Source: Gemmatirosa kalamazoonensis
Lineage (GTDB): Bacteria > Gemmatimonadota > Gemmatimonadetes > Gemmatimonadales > Gemmatimonadaceae
Reading direction: 5' to 3'
DNA length: 64,000 bases
Assembly (NCBI RefSeq): GCF_000522985.1
Contig: NZ_CP007128.1
Coordinates: 1,472,220 to 1,536,219, forward strand
This document shows, piece after piece, positions 41,727-49,854 of this stretch (its first letter is position 1; every line of letters starts with the position of its first letter). The notes beneath the pieces are model-generated. The model was not told where the DNA came from, made no database searches, and worked only from the letters and a program-made list of their open reading frames with translations. The position numbers and the translations under genes are program-made.

Positions 41727-42934
41727 TCAGACGGCGTTAGGCAGTGCCAGCGTGAACGTGGAGCCGCCGCCCAGCGCGCTCTGGACCGTGAGGTCGCCGC
41801 CCATGCCGCGCGCCCACGAGCGGCTGATCGCGAGGCCGAGCCCCGTCCCTTCCACCTGACGGCGCTCGCCCGATTCGGCCTGCACGAACGGCTCGAAGAT
41901 GCGCTCGCGCTCGCTCGCGCCGATGCCGATGCCGGTGTCCGTCACGCGCACGAGCACCCGTCCCGCGCCGTCGCGCTCCGCCTCGATCGCCACGCGGCCG
42001 CCGGCGGGTGTGAACTTCACCGCGTTCGTGAGCAGGTTGATGAGGATCTGCTGCACCTTGTCGCGGTCGCCGCGCGCGCGCGCAGGTCAGGGGGCGTCGA
42101 GACCGCGAACGTCTGCGTCTTCGCGGCGATCTGCGGCTCGAGTAGCGGCGTCACGCTCGCGACGACGTCGGCGACGGACATCGGCTCGATCGTGTACTCG
42201 ACGCGTCCCGACTCGACGCGCGCGAGGTTCAGCACCTCGTTGATGAGCCGCAGCAGGTGCTGCTGCGCGCGGGCGATGCGGCCGAGCGCGTCGCGTTGCG
42301 CGTCGGTGAGGGCGCCGTGGATGCCGAGCTCCAGGATCTGACAGTAGCCGCCGATCGCGTTCAGCGGCGTGCGCAGCTCGTGGCTCATCGTCGCGAGGAA
42401 CTGGCTCTTCGCGCGGTTCGCCTGCTCCGCGTCGTCGCGCGCCTGCTCCAGCTCCGCCGCCTGCTCCTGGAGCTGCTGATGCTGCAGCTCGAGCTCCACC
42501 GCCTGCTCCTCGAGCAGCGCGTTCGCGGCCTCCGCGGCGCGGCGCGCGCGCAGCAGCTCGTCCTCGTACTTCCGGCGCTCGCGCACCTCGAGCAGCACGC
42601 AGTCGCACACCACCGCGCCCGGCCCGCCGGCGGAGCCGGCCTCGCCACGCTCGCGGCGCGCGGCGTTCACGAGCGCGCCCACCTCGCCGCCGTCCTTGCG
42701 CCGCAGCAGCAGGAAGATCTCCTGCGCCGCGCCGTGCAGGCGGAGCAGCGGGAAGAGGTGCGTCTGGAAGAAGATCCGCCCCGCGACGGTGAGCAGGGTC
42801 TCCACGTGGCGCCCCTCGACCTCGCCCTCCGCGTAGCCGAGCAGCGCGCGGAGCGTCGCGTTCGTCTCGCGGACCGTGCCGTCGTCGGCGAACGACACGA
42901 AGCCGCACGGGAGGGTGTCGAGCAGCGGGTCCAC
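41727..42934 (-). pseudogene. PAS-domain histidine kinase, split by a CG-run frameshift
   Basis: From GTG 42934: PAS domain (LPCGFVSFADDGTVRETNAT, LLGYAEGEVEGRHV), a coiled linker, HisKA with QFLATMSHELRTPLNAIGGY (phospho-acceptor His) and the next helix; then the frame is lost at a (CG)6 run (42071-42083 region). The other frame supplies the HATPase: QQILINLLTNAVKFTPAGGR (N box), VTDTGIGIG, RIFEPFVQAES and GTGLGLAISRS. Removing one CG restores DLRARGDRDKVQQILINLL. Otherwise complete (~400 residues). It lies 9 bp after the RsbQ-like gene in the same frame. No response regulator adjacent. Confidence 0.85.
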
Positions 42935-42943
42935 GAGCCGTGC

Positions 42944-43768
42944 CTAACGCACCGCCGCCGGTTCGGCCGCGAGGTACTCCTCGATGAGCGCGATCGTCTC
43001 GTCGGGCGCGCTCATGTGCGGGCAGTGCCCGGTGGCGTGCATCACGCGCACCGTGCTGCCCGGCAGCTCGCGCCGCAGGTACTCGCCCACGGCGAGCGGC
43101 GCGATGATGTCGTCGGAGCACTGGAGGACGAGCGACGGCACGCGCACGCGCGCGAGGTCGGCGCGGTTGTCGGCGAAGAACGTCGCCTCGGCGAAGCGGC
43201 GCGCGATCACCGGGTCGGTGGAGCAGAAGCTCTCGGTGAGCTCCTGGCCGAGCTCCGGTTGATCGGGGTTCTTCATGATCGCCGGCGCGAGGAAGTTCGC
43301 CCAGCCGATGTAGTTCTTGTCCATCGTCTCGAGCAGCCCCTCGATGTCGGAGCGCTCGAAGCCGCCGACGTAGTCGGCCGACGCGTCGTCGATGTAGCGC
43401 GGCGACGGGCCGATGAGCACGAGACGCGCGAAGCGGTCCGGCTCGCGGTTCGCGGCGAGCACGCCGACCATCGCGCTCACCGAGTGGCCGACGAAGATGA
43501 CGTCGCGCAGATCGAGCGCGTGCACGACGTCGAGCACGTCGTCGGCGTAGCCGTCGAGCGACGCATACCGCCGCGCGTCGTAGGCCGAGAGGTCCGACTT
43601 GCCCGAGCCGACGTAGTCGAACAGGACGATGCGGTAGTCATTCTCGAACGCGGGCGTGACGAACCGCCACATGTTCTGGTCGCAGCCGAAGCCGTGCGCG
43701 AACAGCATCGGCTGCGTACCACGTCCGAACACCTTCACGTTGTTGCGGGCGACGACGTCGGTAGCCAT
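42944..43768 (-). CDS. rsbQ: RsbQ/KAI2-type alpha/beta hydrolase
   Basis: 274 residues, matching Bacillus RsbQ along its length: NVKVFGRGTQPMLFAHGFGC, RIVLFDYVGSGKSDLSAYD, DVIFVGHSVSAMVGVLAANR (nucleophile Ser), YIGWANFLAP, ESFCSTDPVIARRFAEATFF, VLQCSDDIIAPLAVGEYL (Asp) and ATGHCPHMSAPDETIALIEE (His). RsbQ supplies a small hydrophobic signal sensed by the PAS domain of RsbP; plant strigolactone/karrikin receptors D14 and KAI2 are its closest relatives. Here the partner gene downstream is a PAS histidine kinase instead of a PP2C phosphatase. Stop TAG lies in a GCCTAAC heptamer. Confidence 0.94.
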   Translation of the reverse strand: MATDVVARNNVKVFGRGTQPMLFAHGFGCDQNMWRFVTPAFENDYRIVLFDYVGSGKSDLSAYDARRYASLDGYADDVLDVVHALDLRDVIFVGHSVSAMVGVLAANREPDRFARLVLIGPSPRYIDDASADYVGGFERSDIEGLLETMDKNYIGWANFLAPAIMKNPDQPELGQELTESFCSTDPVIARRFAEATFFADNRADLARVRVPSLVLQCSDDIIAPLAVGEYLRRELPGSTVRVMHATGHCPHMSAPDETIALIEEYLAAEPAAVR

Positions 43769-43905
43769 ACGAAAGTGTGACGTGAGGGGTGGCTCGAAAG
43801 GTACACGGGGCGCGCCGGCTCTGGCGCGGTCCGACCGGCGGATCGTACCTTGGCGTTCCGGGCCCACGGGCCCGTCCCCGAGTACCTCCCCCCGCAGCCT
43901 GCCGC

Positions 43906-44853
43906 ATGGTCCCGCCCGCCCACGCGCGTGCCCGCTGGACGCCGCGCATGCCGTCGCTCGCGATCGCCGCCCTCGCGATCCTCCCCGCCGTCCACGCCCA
44001 CGCGCAGTCGCTCACCGACGGGTTCTTCGTGCAGCCGCGCGAGCTGCGGCTCGGCGTGGACTACGCCACCGACCGGTGGGATCGGTACTGGGAGGGATCC
44101 CTCAAGCGCGACAACGAGAACATCGGCACGCTCACGACGCAGCGCGTCGGCTGGAGCGCCGCGTACGGCGTGAGCCGCCGACTGAGCGTGTTCGCGTCGC
44201 TGCCGTACGTGCACACGACGGCGAGCGAGGGGGTGCTGAGCCCGATGCACGGGTTCCAGGACCTCACCGCGGCGGCGAAGGTGCGGCTGCTGCGCGCGAC
44301 GCTCGCCGGCCGCGCGACGCTGATCGCCTCCGCGATCGCCGGCGGGAGCGTGCCGACGAGCGACTACACGCCCGACTTCCTGCCGCTGTCGATCGGGCTC
44401 GGGAGCCGGGCCGCGTTCGTGCGCGGCGTGGTGCAGGTGCACGACCGCGCGGGCTGGTTCGCGAACGCGTCGTCAGGCCATGTGTGGCGCTCCACGGTGC
44501 ACCTGAACCGGCCCGCGTACTACACCGACGGACAGCTCGTCCTCAGCGACGAGGTGGCGATGCCCGACGTCGCCGACTACGGCGCGGAGACGGGCTACCA
44601 GCGCGGGCGCTGGTGCGTGCCGGTCGGGCTCGCGGTGCAGCGCACGCTCGGCGGCGGCGACATCCGCCGGCAGGACATGCCGTTCGTGTCGAACCGCATG
44701 AACTTCACGAAGGTGCACGCCGAGGCGATGTACACGCTGCCGGCGCCGTCCGCCGTCACGTTGGGCATCGGTGCCGCGCGCGTGCTCGACGGCCGCAACG
44801 TCGGCCAGTCCACGATGCTCATGGGCGGGGTGACGTATGCGTTCGGGCGCTGA
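43906..44853 (+). CDS. Secreted outer-membrane protein, barrel-like
   Basis: 315 residues from ATG 43906; ATG 43948 is equally possible and would leave a shorter signal peptide (LAIAALAILPAVHAHAQ). After the signal: RELRLGVDYATDRWDRYWEG, GWSAAYGVSRRLSVFASLPY, GFQDLTAAAKVRLLRATLAG and a GGVTYAFGR end, all barrel-like and reminiscent of 'transporter' family barrels that sit with oxidoreductases. Its last 17 bp overlap the haloperoxidase gene, so the two are co-translated and probably functionally linked. Confidence 0.78.
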   Translation: MVPPAHARARWTPRMPSLAIAALAILPAVHAHAQSLTDGFFVQPRELRLGVDYATDRWDRYWEGSLKRDNENIGTLTTQRVGWSAAYGVSRRLSVFASLPYVHTTASEGVLSPMHGFQDLTAAAKVRLLRATLAGRATLIASAIAGGSVPTSDYTPDFLPLSIGLGSRAAFVRGVVQVHDRAGWFANASSGHVWRSTVHLNRPAYYTDGQLVLSDEVAMPDVADYGAETGYQRGRWCVPVGLAVQRTLGGGDIRRQDMPFVSNRMNFTKVHAEAMYTLPAPSAVTLGIGAARVLDGRNVGQSTMLMGGVTYAFGR

Positions 44854-46390
44854 GACGCGCCGCCGCGCGGCGGCGGCGATCCTGTTAGGCACCGTGTGGC
44901 TCGCGCTGAGCTGCGACCGCACGGTGACGCTCACCGAGGTGCTGCCGACGCTGCGGCCGGCGAACGTCGATGCCGACGCGGGCACGTGGCGCATGCTCGT
45001 GCTGAACGGCCCCGACCAGGTGGCCGTCGCCGCGCCCGCCGCCGCGACGAGCGACGCGTACCGCACGGAGGTCGAGGCGGTGAAGGCGGCCCAGTCGCAC
45101 CTCACCGCGGCGCAGCGCGCGGGGATCGACTACTGGGCCGGCGGCGGCGTGCTGCGGTGGAACCAGATCCAGCGCGAGCTCGTGGCCCGCTACAACCTGC
45201 CGCCCGCGCCGCGCGACGACGGCACGTATCCGGCGCCCGACGCGGAGAACCCGTTCGGCGACCCGGCGTTCCCGTTCGCGAACCCGCCGTACGCCGCGCG
45301 CGCCTACAGCTACGTGGCGGTGGCGCAGTACGAGGCGCTGAAGGCCGCGTGGTACTGGAAGTACCGCTACAACCGCCCGTCGCCGGCCAAGGCCGACGCG
45401 AGCGTTCGGGCACTGCTGCCGGCGACGGACCTGCCCGCGTATCCCTCGGAGGACGCGGTGCTCTCCGGCGTGACGGCGGAGATGCTCAAGCTGCTCTTCC
45501 CGGCCGCGCTCGAGGAGATCACGAAGAAGGCGGCCGAGGAGCGCGAGGCGGCGATCGACGCGGGACGCGCCACGGCGAGCGACGTCGCGGCGGGGCTCGC
45601 GTTAGGCAAGGCGATCGCCGCGCTCGTGGTCGCGCGTGCGGGCGCCGACGGCACGCGCAACGCCGTGGGCACGCCCGCGCAGTGGAAGGCGCTGTTCGAC
45701 TCGACGACGGCCAAGGGCGAGGTCGCGTGGGTGAGCCAGGAAGCGCCGGCGCGTCCGCCGATGCTGCCGAACTTCGGGCAGGTCCGCACGTGGGTCGCGA
45801 GCCCCGCCGTGCTCGCGGCGATCGCGCCGCCGCCGTCGACGTCGTCGGCGAAGTTCAAGGCGGACCTCGCCGAGGTGAAGGACGTCGTGACGCACCTGAC
45901 GAGCGCGCAGCTCGCGATCGCGCAGAAGTGGAACGACGGCGCCGGCACCTACACGCCGCCCGGGCACTGGAACGCGATCGCGACGTCGTACGTGGCGAAG
46001 GCGAACATGAGCGAGGTGCGCGCGGCGCGCACGTTCGCGCTGCTGAACGTCGCGATGCACGACGCGGGCGTCGCGTGCTGGCAGACGAAGTACCGCTACT
46101 TCAACCCGCGCCCGACGCAGATGGACCCGGCGATCAAGACGGTGATCGGGCTGCCGAACTTCCCCGCGTACCCGTCGGGCCACTCCACGTTCTCCGCCGC
46201 GGCGGCGACGGTGCTGGGCTACGTGTTCCCGGAGGGCGCGTCGAGCTTCCTGCAGATGGCCGACGAGGCAGGGATCTCGCGGTTGTACGGCGGCATCCAC
46301 TACCGGAGCGACATCGACAACGGCAAGGTGCACGGGATGAACGTCGGCGCGGACGTGGTGACGTTCGCGCGGGGCGACGGGGCGCGCTGA
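44837..46390 (+). CDS. Vanadium haloperoxidase/PAP2-type lipoprotein
   Basis: 517 residues. Signal with a Cys after LALS (lipobox-like). The C-terminal half has the three PAP2/vanadium-peroxidase motifs: KYRYFNPRP (K..R.P), AYPSGHSTFSAAAATVLGY (PSGH) and RLYGGIHYRSDIDNGKVHG (SR..H...D type). These bind phosphate or vanadate; members dephosphorylate lipids or oxidise halides. The N-terminal half contains a second, degenerate copy (KYRYNRPSPAKAD, AYPSEDAVLSG) without the His. Reaction not determinable from sequence. Confidence 0.88.
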   Translation: MRSGAETRRRAAAAILLGTVWLALSCDRTVTLTEVLPTLRPANVDADAGTWRMLVLNGPDQVAVAAPAAATSDAYRTEVEAVKAAQSHLTAAQRAGIDYWAGGGVLRWNQIQRELVARYNLPPAPRDDGTYPAPDAENPFGDPAFPFANPPYAARAYSYVAVAQYEALKAAWYWKYRYNRPSPAKADASVRALLPATDLPAYPSEDAVLSGVTAEMLKLLFPAALEEITKKAAEEREAAIDAGRATASDVAAGLALGKAIAALVVARAGADGTRNAVGTPAQWKALFDSTTAKGEVAWVSQEAPARPPMLPNFGQVRTWVASPAVLAAIAPPPSTSSAKFKADLAEVKDVVTHLTSAQLAIAQKWNDGAGTYTPPGHWNAIATSYVAKANMSEVRAARTFALLNVAMHDAGVACWQTKYRYFNPRPTQMDPAIKTVIGLPNFPAYPSGHSTFSAAAATVLGYVFPEGASSFLQMADEAGISRLYGGIHYRSDIDNGKVHGMNVGADVVTFARGDGAR

Positions 46391-46392
46391 CG

Positions 46393-46525
46393 GGAGAGGG
46401 CAGGAGGGCAGGAGGGCAGGAGGGCAGGAGGGCAGGAGGGCAGGAGGGCGGGAGGGCAGGAGACCTTGTGGCTATCCTGCCCTCGCGCGTTTCGCGCGCG
46501 CCCTCCTGCCCTCCTGCCCTCGCTC
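46393..46525. repeat. Hairpin element D2 (AGGAGGGC array)
   Basis: Nine tandem GGCAGGAG/GGCGGGAG octamers on the left, CTCCTGCC units on the right, with a small CGCGCG hairpin (around 46490-46502) at the tip. Same family as D1. It spans the entire gap between the haloperoxidase stop and the tldE stop. Confidence 0.88.
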
Positions 46526-47962
46526 TCACACGGCGTCGGAGATGCTCGAGAAGTTGAAGTCGCGCACGCGGATCGGCGGCATGACGACGGCGAGCCCGGG
46601 GCCGCCGCCCTCGCTCGCGCTCACGCGGATCGGCCGGCCTAACGCCTCGAGGTTGTTCAGCATGAACACCGGCGACTCGTTGAAGCGCAGGTTCTTCACC
46701 GCCTTCGTGATCTTGCCGTTCTCGATGAGGAACGTGCCGTCGCGCGTGAGGCCGGTGTAGAGCACCGTGCGCGGGTCCACGGCGCGGATGTACCAGAAGC
46801 GCGTGACGAGCAGCCCGCGCTGCGTCTCGGCGATGAGATCCTCGAGCGACTTGTCGGCGCCCGACATCTTCAGGCCACCGGGGACGCCGCCGCCGAAACC
46901 ACCGCCGCCGCCCCCGCCGAACCCGCCACCGCCGCCGCTGGCGTTGGGCTCGTGCCCCGTCTTCTGCGCCCAGTAGCGGTCGTAGGCGAGGTTCTTCACG
47001 ACGCCGTTCTCGATCCACACGACGCGCTTGCCGGGGAGTCCCTCGAGCGTGAACGGCGCGGTCGCGGTGTCGTCGTCCATCGGGTCGGAGACGATCGTCA
47101 CGCGCTCGTCCATGACCTTCATGCCGATCTTGTTGCCGCCGCCGGGCTTCGTGAAGAAGGAGCGGCCCTCGTCGGCGCTGCGCGCGTTCGCCGCACCCAA
47201 CAGGAGCTGCACGAGGTTGCCGACCGCGGTCGGCTCGAGGATCGTCGTGTAGCGACCGGGCTCGATGGCGACCGGGTTCACCGACGCGCGGCACTTCTGC
47301 ATCGCGGTGCGCCCCATCGCGGCGGCGTCGAGCTTCGACACGTCCCAGTGCGCGCCGCCGCCCCAGCCGGAGCCGGTGCCGTCCGCGGTGCGCACCGTCG
47401 TCGTCAGCACGCTCTCCGTCTGCCGCGCGTAGGCGAACAGCCCTTTCGAGTTCGCGACGGCCACCGAGCCCGCCTGCCCCTCGAGGTAGCCGGTGCTCAT
47501 GAGCCCCGCCGCCTTCGCGGGGCCGGTGACGCGGTCGATCGTCGTGGCGCGCGCCGCGGGCTCCATGCTCGCCGTCGCGTCGCTCCACCCGCGCGACTCG
47601 GCGAACTGCTGCGGGCCGAGCTCCGGCATCGCCTCGGGGTCCTCGGGCATGAGGCGCGCGAGGCGCTCGGCGCTCCCCACGGCGCGGCGGAGCGAGTCGT
47701 CGTCGAGACCGTTCGACGTGGCGGTCGCGCTGCGCTTGCCGACGGCGCTCCGCACCTGCACGGTGACGTCGTAGCGGTCGCCGCTCGTCGTGATCTGGTT
47801 GTTCGCGAAGCGGGTGCCCATGCGCGCGCCGCTCTGGATGACGACGCGCGTCTCGTCCGCAGTCGCGAAGCCGAGCACCTTCCTCGCGAGCGCCTCGGCG
47901 TCGGCGCGGGAGAGATAGCGCGGAGCGTTAGGCTGGTCGAACAACGAACGCGGGCCCGTCAC
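46526..47962 (-). CDS. tldE: TldE/PmbA-family metalloprotease subunit
   Basis: 478 residues; partner of TldD in the TldD/E protease that processes peptides such as microcin precursors and CcdA. YLSRADAEALARKVLGFATA, TRFANNQITTSGDRYDVTVQ, MSTGYLEGQAGSVAVANSKG and FTLEGLPGKRVVWIENGVVK fit the family. A Gly-rich insertion (two runs of GGGGGFGG type near residue ~325) replaces a loop. GTG start overlaps the tldD stop. No signal peptide, unlike its partner. Confidence 0.9.
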   Translation of the reverse strand: MTGPRSLFDQPNAPRYLSRADAEALARKVLGFATADETRVVIQSGARMGTRFANNQITTSGDRYDVTVQVRSAVGKRSATATSNGLDDDSLRRAVGSAERLARLMPEDPEAMPELGPQQFAESRGWSDATASMEPAARATTIDRVTGPAKAAGLMSTGYLEGQAGSVAVANSKGLFAYARQTESVLTTTVRTADGTGSGWGGGAHWDVSKLDAAAMGRTAMQKCRASVNPVAIEPGRYTTILEPTAVGNLVQLLLGAANARSADEGRSFFTKPGGGNKIGMKVMDERVTIVSDPMDDDTATAPFTLEGLPGKRVVWIENGVVKNLAYDRYWAQKTGHEPNASGGGGGFGGGGGGGFGGGVPGGLKMSGADKSLEDLIAETQRGLLVTRFWYIRAVDPRTVLYTGLTRDGTFLIENGKITKAVKNLRFNESPVFMLNNLEALGRPIRVSASEGGGPGLAVVMPPIRVRDFNFSSISDAV

Positions 47963-49581
47963 GCGGTCCTCCCGGTGTTGATGATGTTCACGTTGCGGAA
48001 CCGCGCCGGCACGCATCCGTGCGTCACCGCGTTCGCCTGCACCGGCTGCCCCTTCGCGTCGCCGAACGCGCCGCCGAGGAAGTAGCTCGACTTGCCGCCG
48101 ATCATGTCCATCGACTTCCAGAACTCCGGCGTGCGGAACTGGTACACGACGTCCTTCAGCATGCCGACGATCTTGCCGCCCTTGATCTCGTAGAACAGCT
48201 GCCCGCCGAACTGCCCGTTGTAGCGCTGCTGGTCGATGGAGAACGAGCCGTCGCCCTTGATCGCGATGCCGCGGTCGGTCGCCGCGATGAGATCCTCGAA
48301 GCTCTGCTCCTTCGCGCCGGGGAGCAGCGACACGTTCGGCATGCGCGAGAACTGCACGTCGCCCCAGCTCTGCGCGTACGAGCAGCCGTGCGAGCGCACC
48401 GGCTTGCCCTGCTTCTTGTACCACCAGTCGAGGTACGGCGCCTGGTCGCGCGTGGTGGCGTGGTAGTCGACGACGATGCCGTTGCGGATGATCATGAACG
48501 TGTCGGGCACGACGCCCTCGTCGTCCCAGCCGCACGCGCTGAGCGACCCGACCTGCGAGCGGTCGCCCTGGATGTTCAGCAGGTCGGAGCCGTAGCGCAG
48601 CGTGCCGAGCACCTTCTCCGGCGGCATGACGAAGCTCGTGCCGGCGTAGTTCGCCTCGTAGCCCATCGCGCGATCGAGCTCCGTGGGGTGCGCGATGGTC
48701 TCGTGGATGGTGAGCCAGAGATTCGTCGGATGCAGCACGAGGTCGTAGCGTCCCACCTCGACGGGCTTCGCGGAGAGCTTCTCCACCGCCTCCTGCGCCC
48801 ACCGCGGCGCGTTCTCGACGAGCTTCGCGTCGAGCACGTGCTCGTAGCCGAGCCCGCGCGGCATGACGTCGGTGGACTCGCGCGTCTGGAAGTCCTTGAA
48901 GTCGCTCGACACCGCCGTCACCGTCATGCTCGGCTGCGCGCGGTAGATCGTCTGCTGCGTGACGGTGCCGTCGCTCGACGCGAACGTCTTGTCCTCGCGC
49001 AGGAAGAACATGCTCGACTGAACGAAGCGCGCGCCCTGGACCTTCAACGCGGCCTCGTTCGCGGCGAGCAGCAGCGCGACCTTCTCCTCGATGGGCACCG
49101 TGAACGGGTCGACCCGGATGGGGCTCTTCCACGTGCCGCCCGGCGTCGGATCCTTCGGCGCGAGCGTGACGGGACGCAGCTGCGACGCGCGGTTCGCCCG
49201 CGCCTGCGCGATCGCCTGTCGCGCAACGCGCACGACCTCGTCGGCGGTGACGTCGCGGCTCGCGGCGAAGCCCCACGCGCCGTCGACGAGCACGCGCACG
49301 CCGAAGCCCGACGTCTCGTTGTCGACCGCGCCCTGCACGCGTCGCTCGCGCGTGAACACGTTCTGCGTCTGGTTGCGGCTGACGCGGCAGTCGGCGTAGC
49401 TGGCGCCGGCGGCCTTCGCCGCCTCGACGGCGCGCTGGGCCAGCGCGACGGCGTCGTCGGGAGGCGGGAACGCGGGCGCGGCGTAGGCCTGCGCGGCGAG
49501 CGCGCGCTGCGGGGCGAGGGCCGAGAGCGCGGCGGCGGCGGCGGCGGTGCCCTGGAGGAACTCGCGGCGGTTGAGCGGCAT
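47959..49581 (-). CDS. tldD: Tat-exported TldD-family metalloprotease
   Basis: 540 residues. LNRREFLQGTAAAAAALSAL is a twin-arginine signal. The catalytic subunit motif HETIAH (HExxxH, in LWLTIHETIAHPTELDRA) supplies the zinc ligands; YADCRVSRNQTQNVFTRERR, GFGVRVLVDGAWGFAASRDV and the C-terminal HGCSYAQSWGDVQF and GKIVGMLKDVVYQFRTPEFW are TldD-like. Canonical TldD is cytoplasmic; here folding before Tat export is implied. Coupled to tldE by GTGA. Confidence 0.92.
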   Translation of the reverse strand: MPLNRREFLQGTAAAAAALSALAPQRALAAQAYAAPAFPPPDDAVALAQRAVEAAKAAGASYADCRVSRNQTQNVFTRERRVQGAVDNETSGFGVRVLVDGAWGFAASRDVTADEVVRVARQAIAQARANRASQLRPVTLAPKDPTPGGTWKSPIRVDPFTVPIEEKVALLLAANEAALKVQGARFVQSSMFFLREDKTFASSDGTVTQQTIYRAQPSMTVTAVSSDFKDFQTRESTDVMPRGLGYEHVLDAKLVENAPRWAQEAVEKLSAKPVEVGRYDLVLHPTNLWLTIHETIAHPTELDRAMGYEANYAGTSFVMPPEKVLGTLRYGSDLLNIQGDRSQVGSLSACGWDDEGVVPDTFMIIRNGIVVDYHATTRDQAPYLDWWYKKQGKPVRSHGCSYAQSWGDVQFSRMPNVSLLPGAKEQSFEDLIAATDRGIAIKGDGSFSIDQQRYNGQFGGQLFYEIKGGKIVGMLKDVVYQFRTPEFWKSMDMIGGKSSYFLGGAFGDAKGQPVQANAVTHGCVPARFRNVNIINTGRTA

Positions 49582-49666
49582 CCGAGGGGCGATGGTTCGG
49601 GTGGCGTGCTGCTACGGCGCTTACGCGGCCGGCCTGCCGGGCGTTGTCGGCGAACGGCGCGTTCAC

Positions 49667-49746
49667 GCGAGGGCAACGACCAATGGGGATGAAAGGATCG
49701 AACGGATCTTCGCGATCCGTTCATCCCCGGTGGCAGTTGCCCTCGC
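49667..49746. repeat. Nested hairpin E2 (GGGGATGAAAGGATC type)
   Basis: Outer arms GCGAGGGCAAC (49667-49677) and GTTGCCCTCGC (49736-49746) are perfectly complementary; inside them GGGGATGAAAGGATC (49685-49699) pairs with GATCCGTTCATCCCC (49714-49728) with two mismatches. Upstream of the peptidoglycan-binding gene and of the divergent tldD. Confidence 0.8.
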
Positions 49747-49854
49747 CTCGTGCCTCATCGCCCATCCGCATTTTGACCCATGCCGTGACGACGGAGCTCC
49801 CGTAGTCTGCCCGCGCGAACCGAGCCACCGTCATCCCAGCACCGGAGTCATACG

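Noticed and set aside
46526-49666. Single 1046-codon minus-strand frame that would fuse TldE to an upstream region
   Set aside because: Only its last 478 codons are TldE; the upstream part is an out-of-frame reading of tldD, which has its own clear protein and stop.
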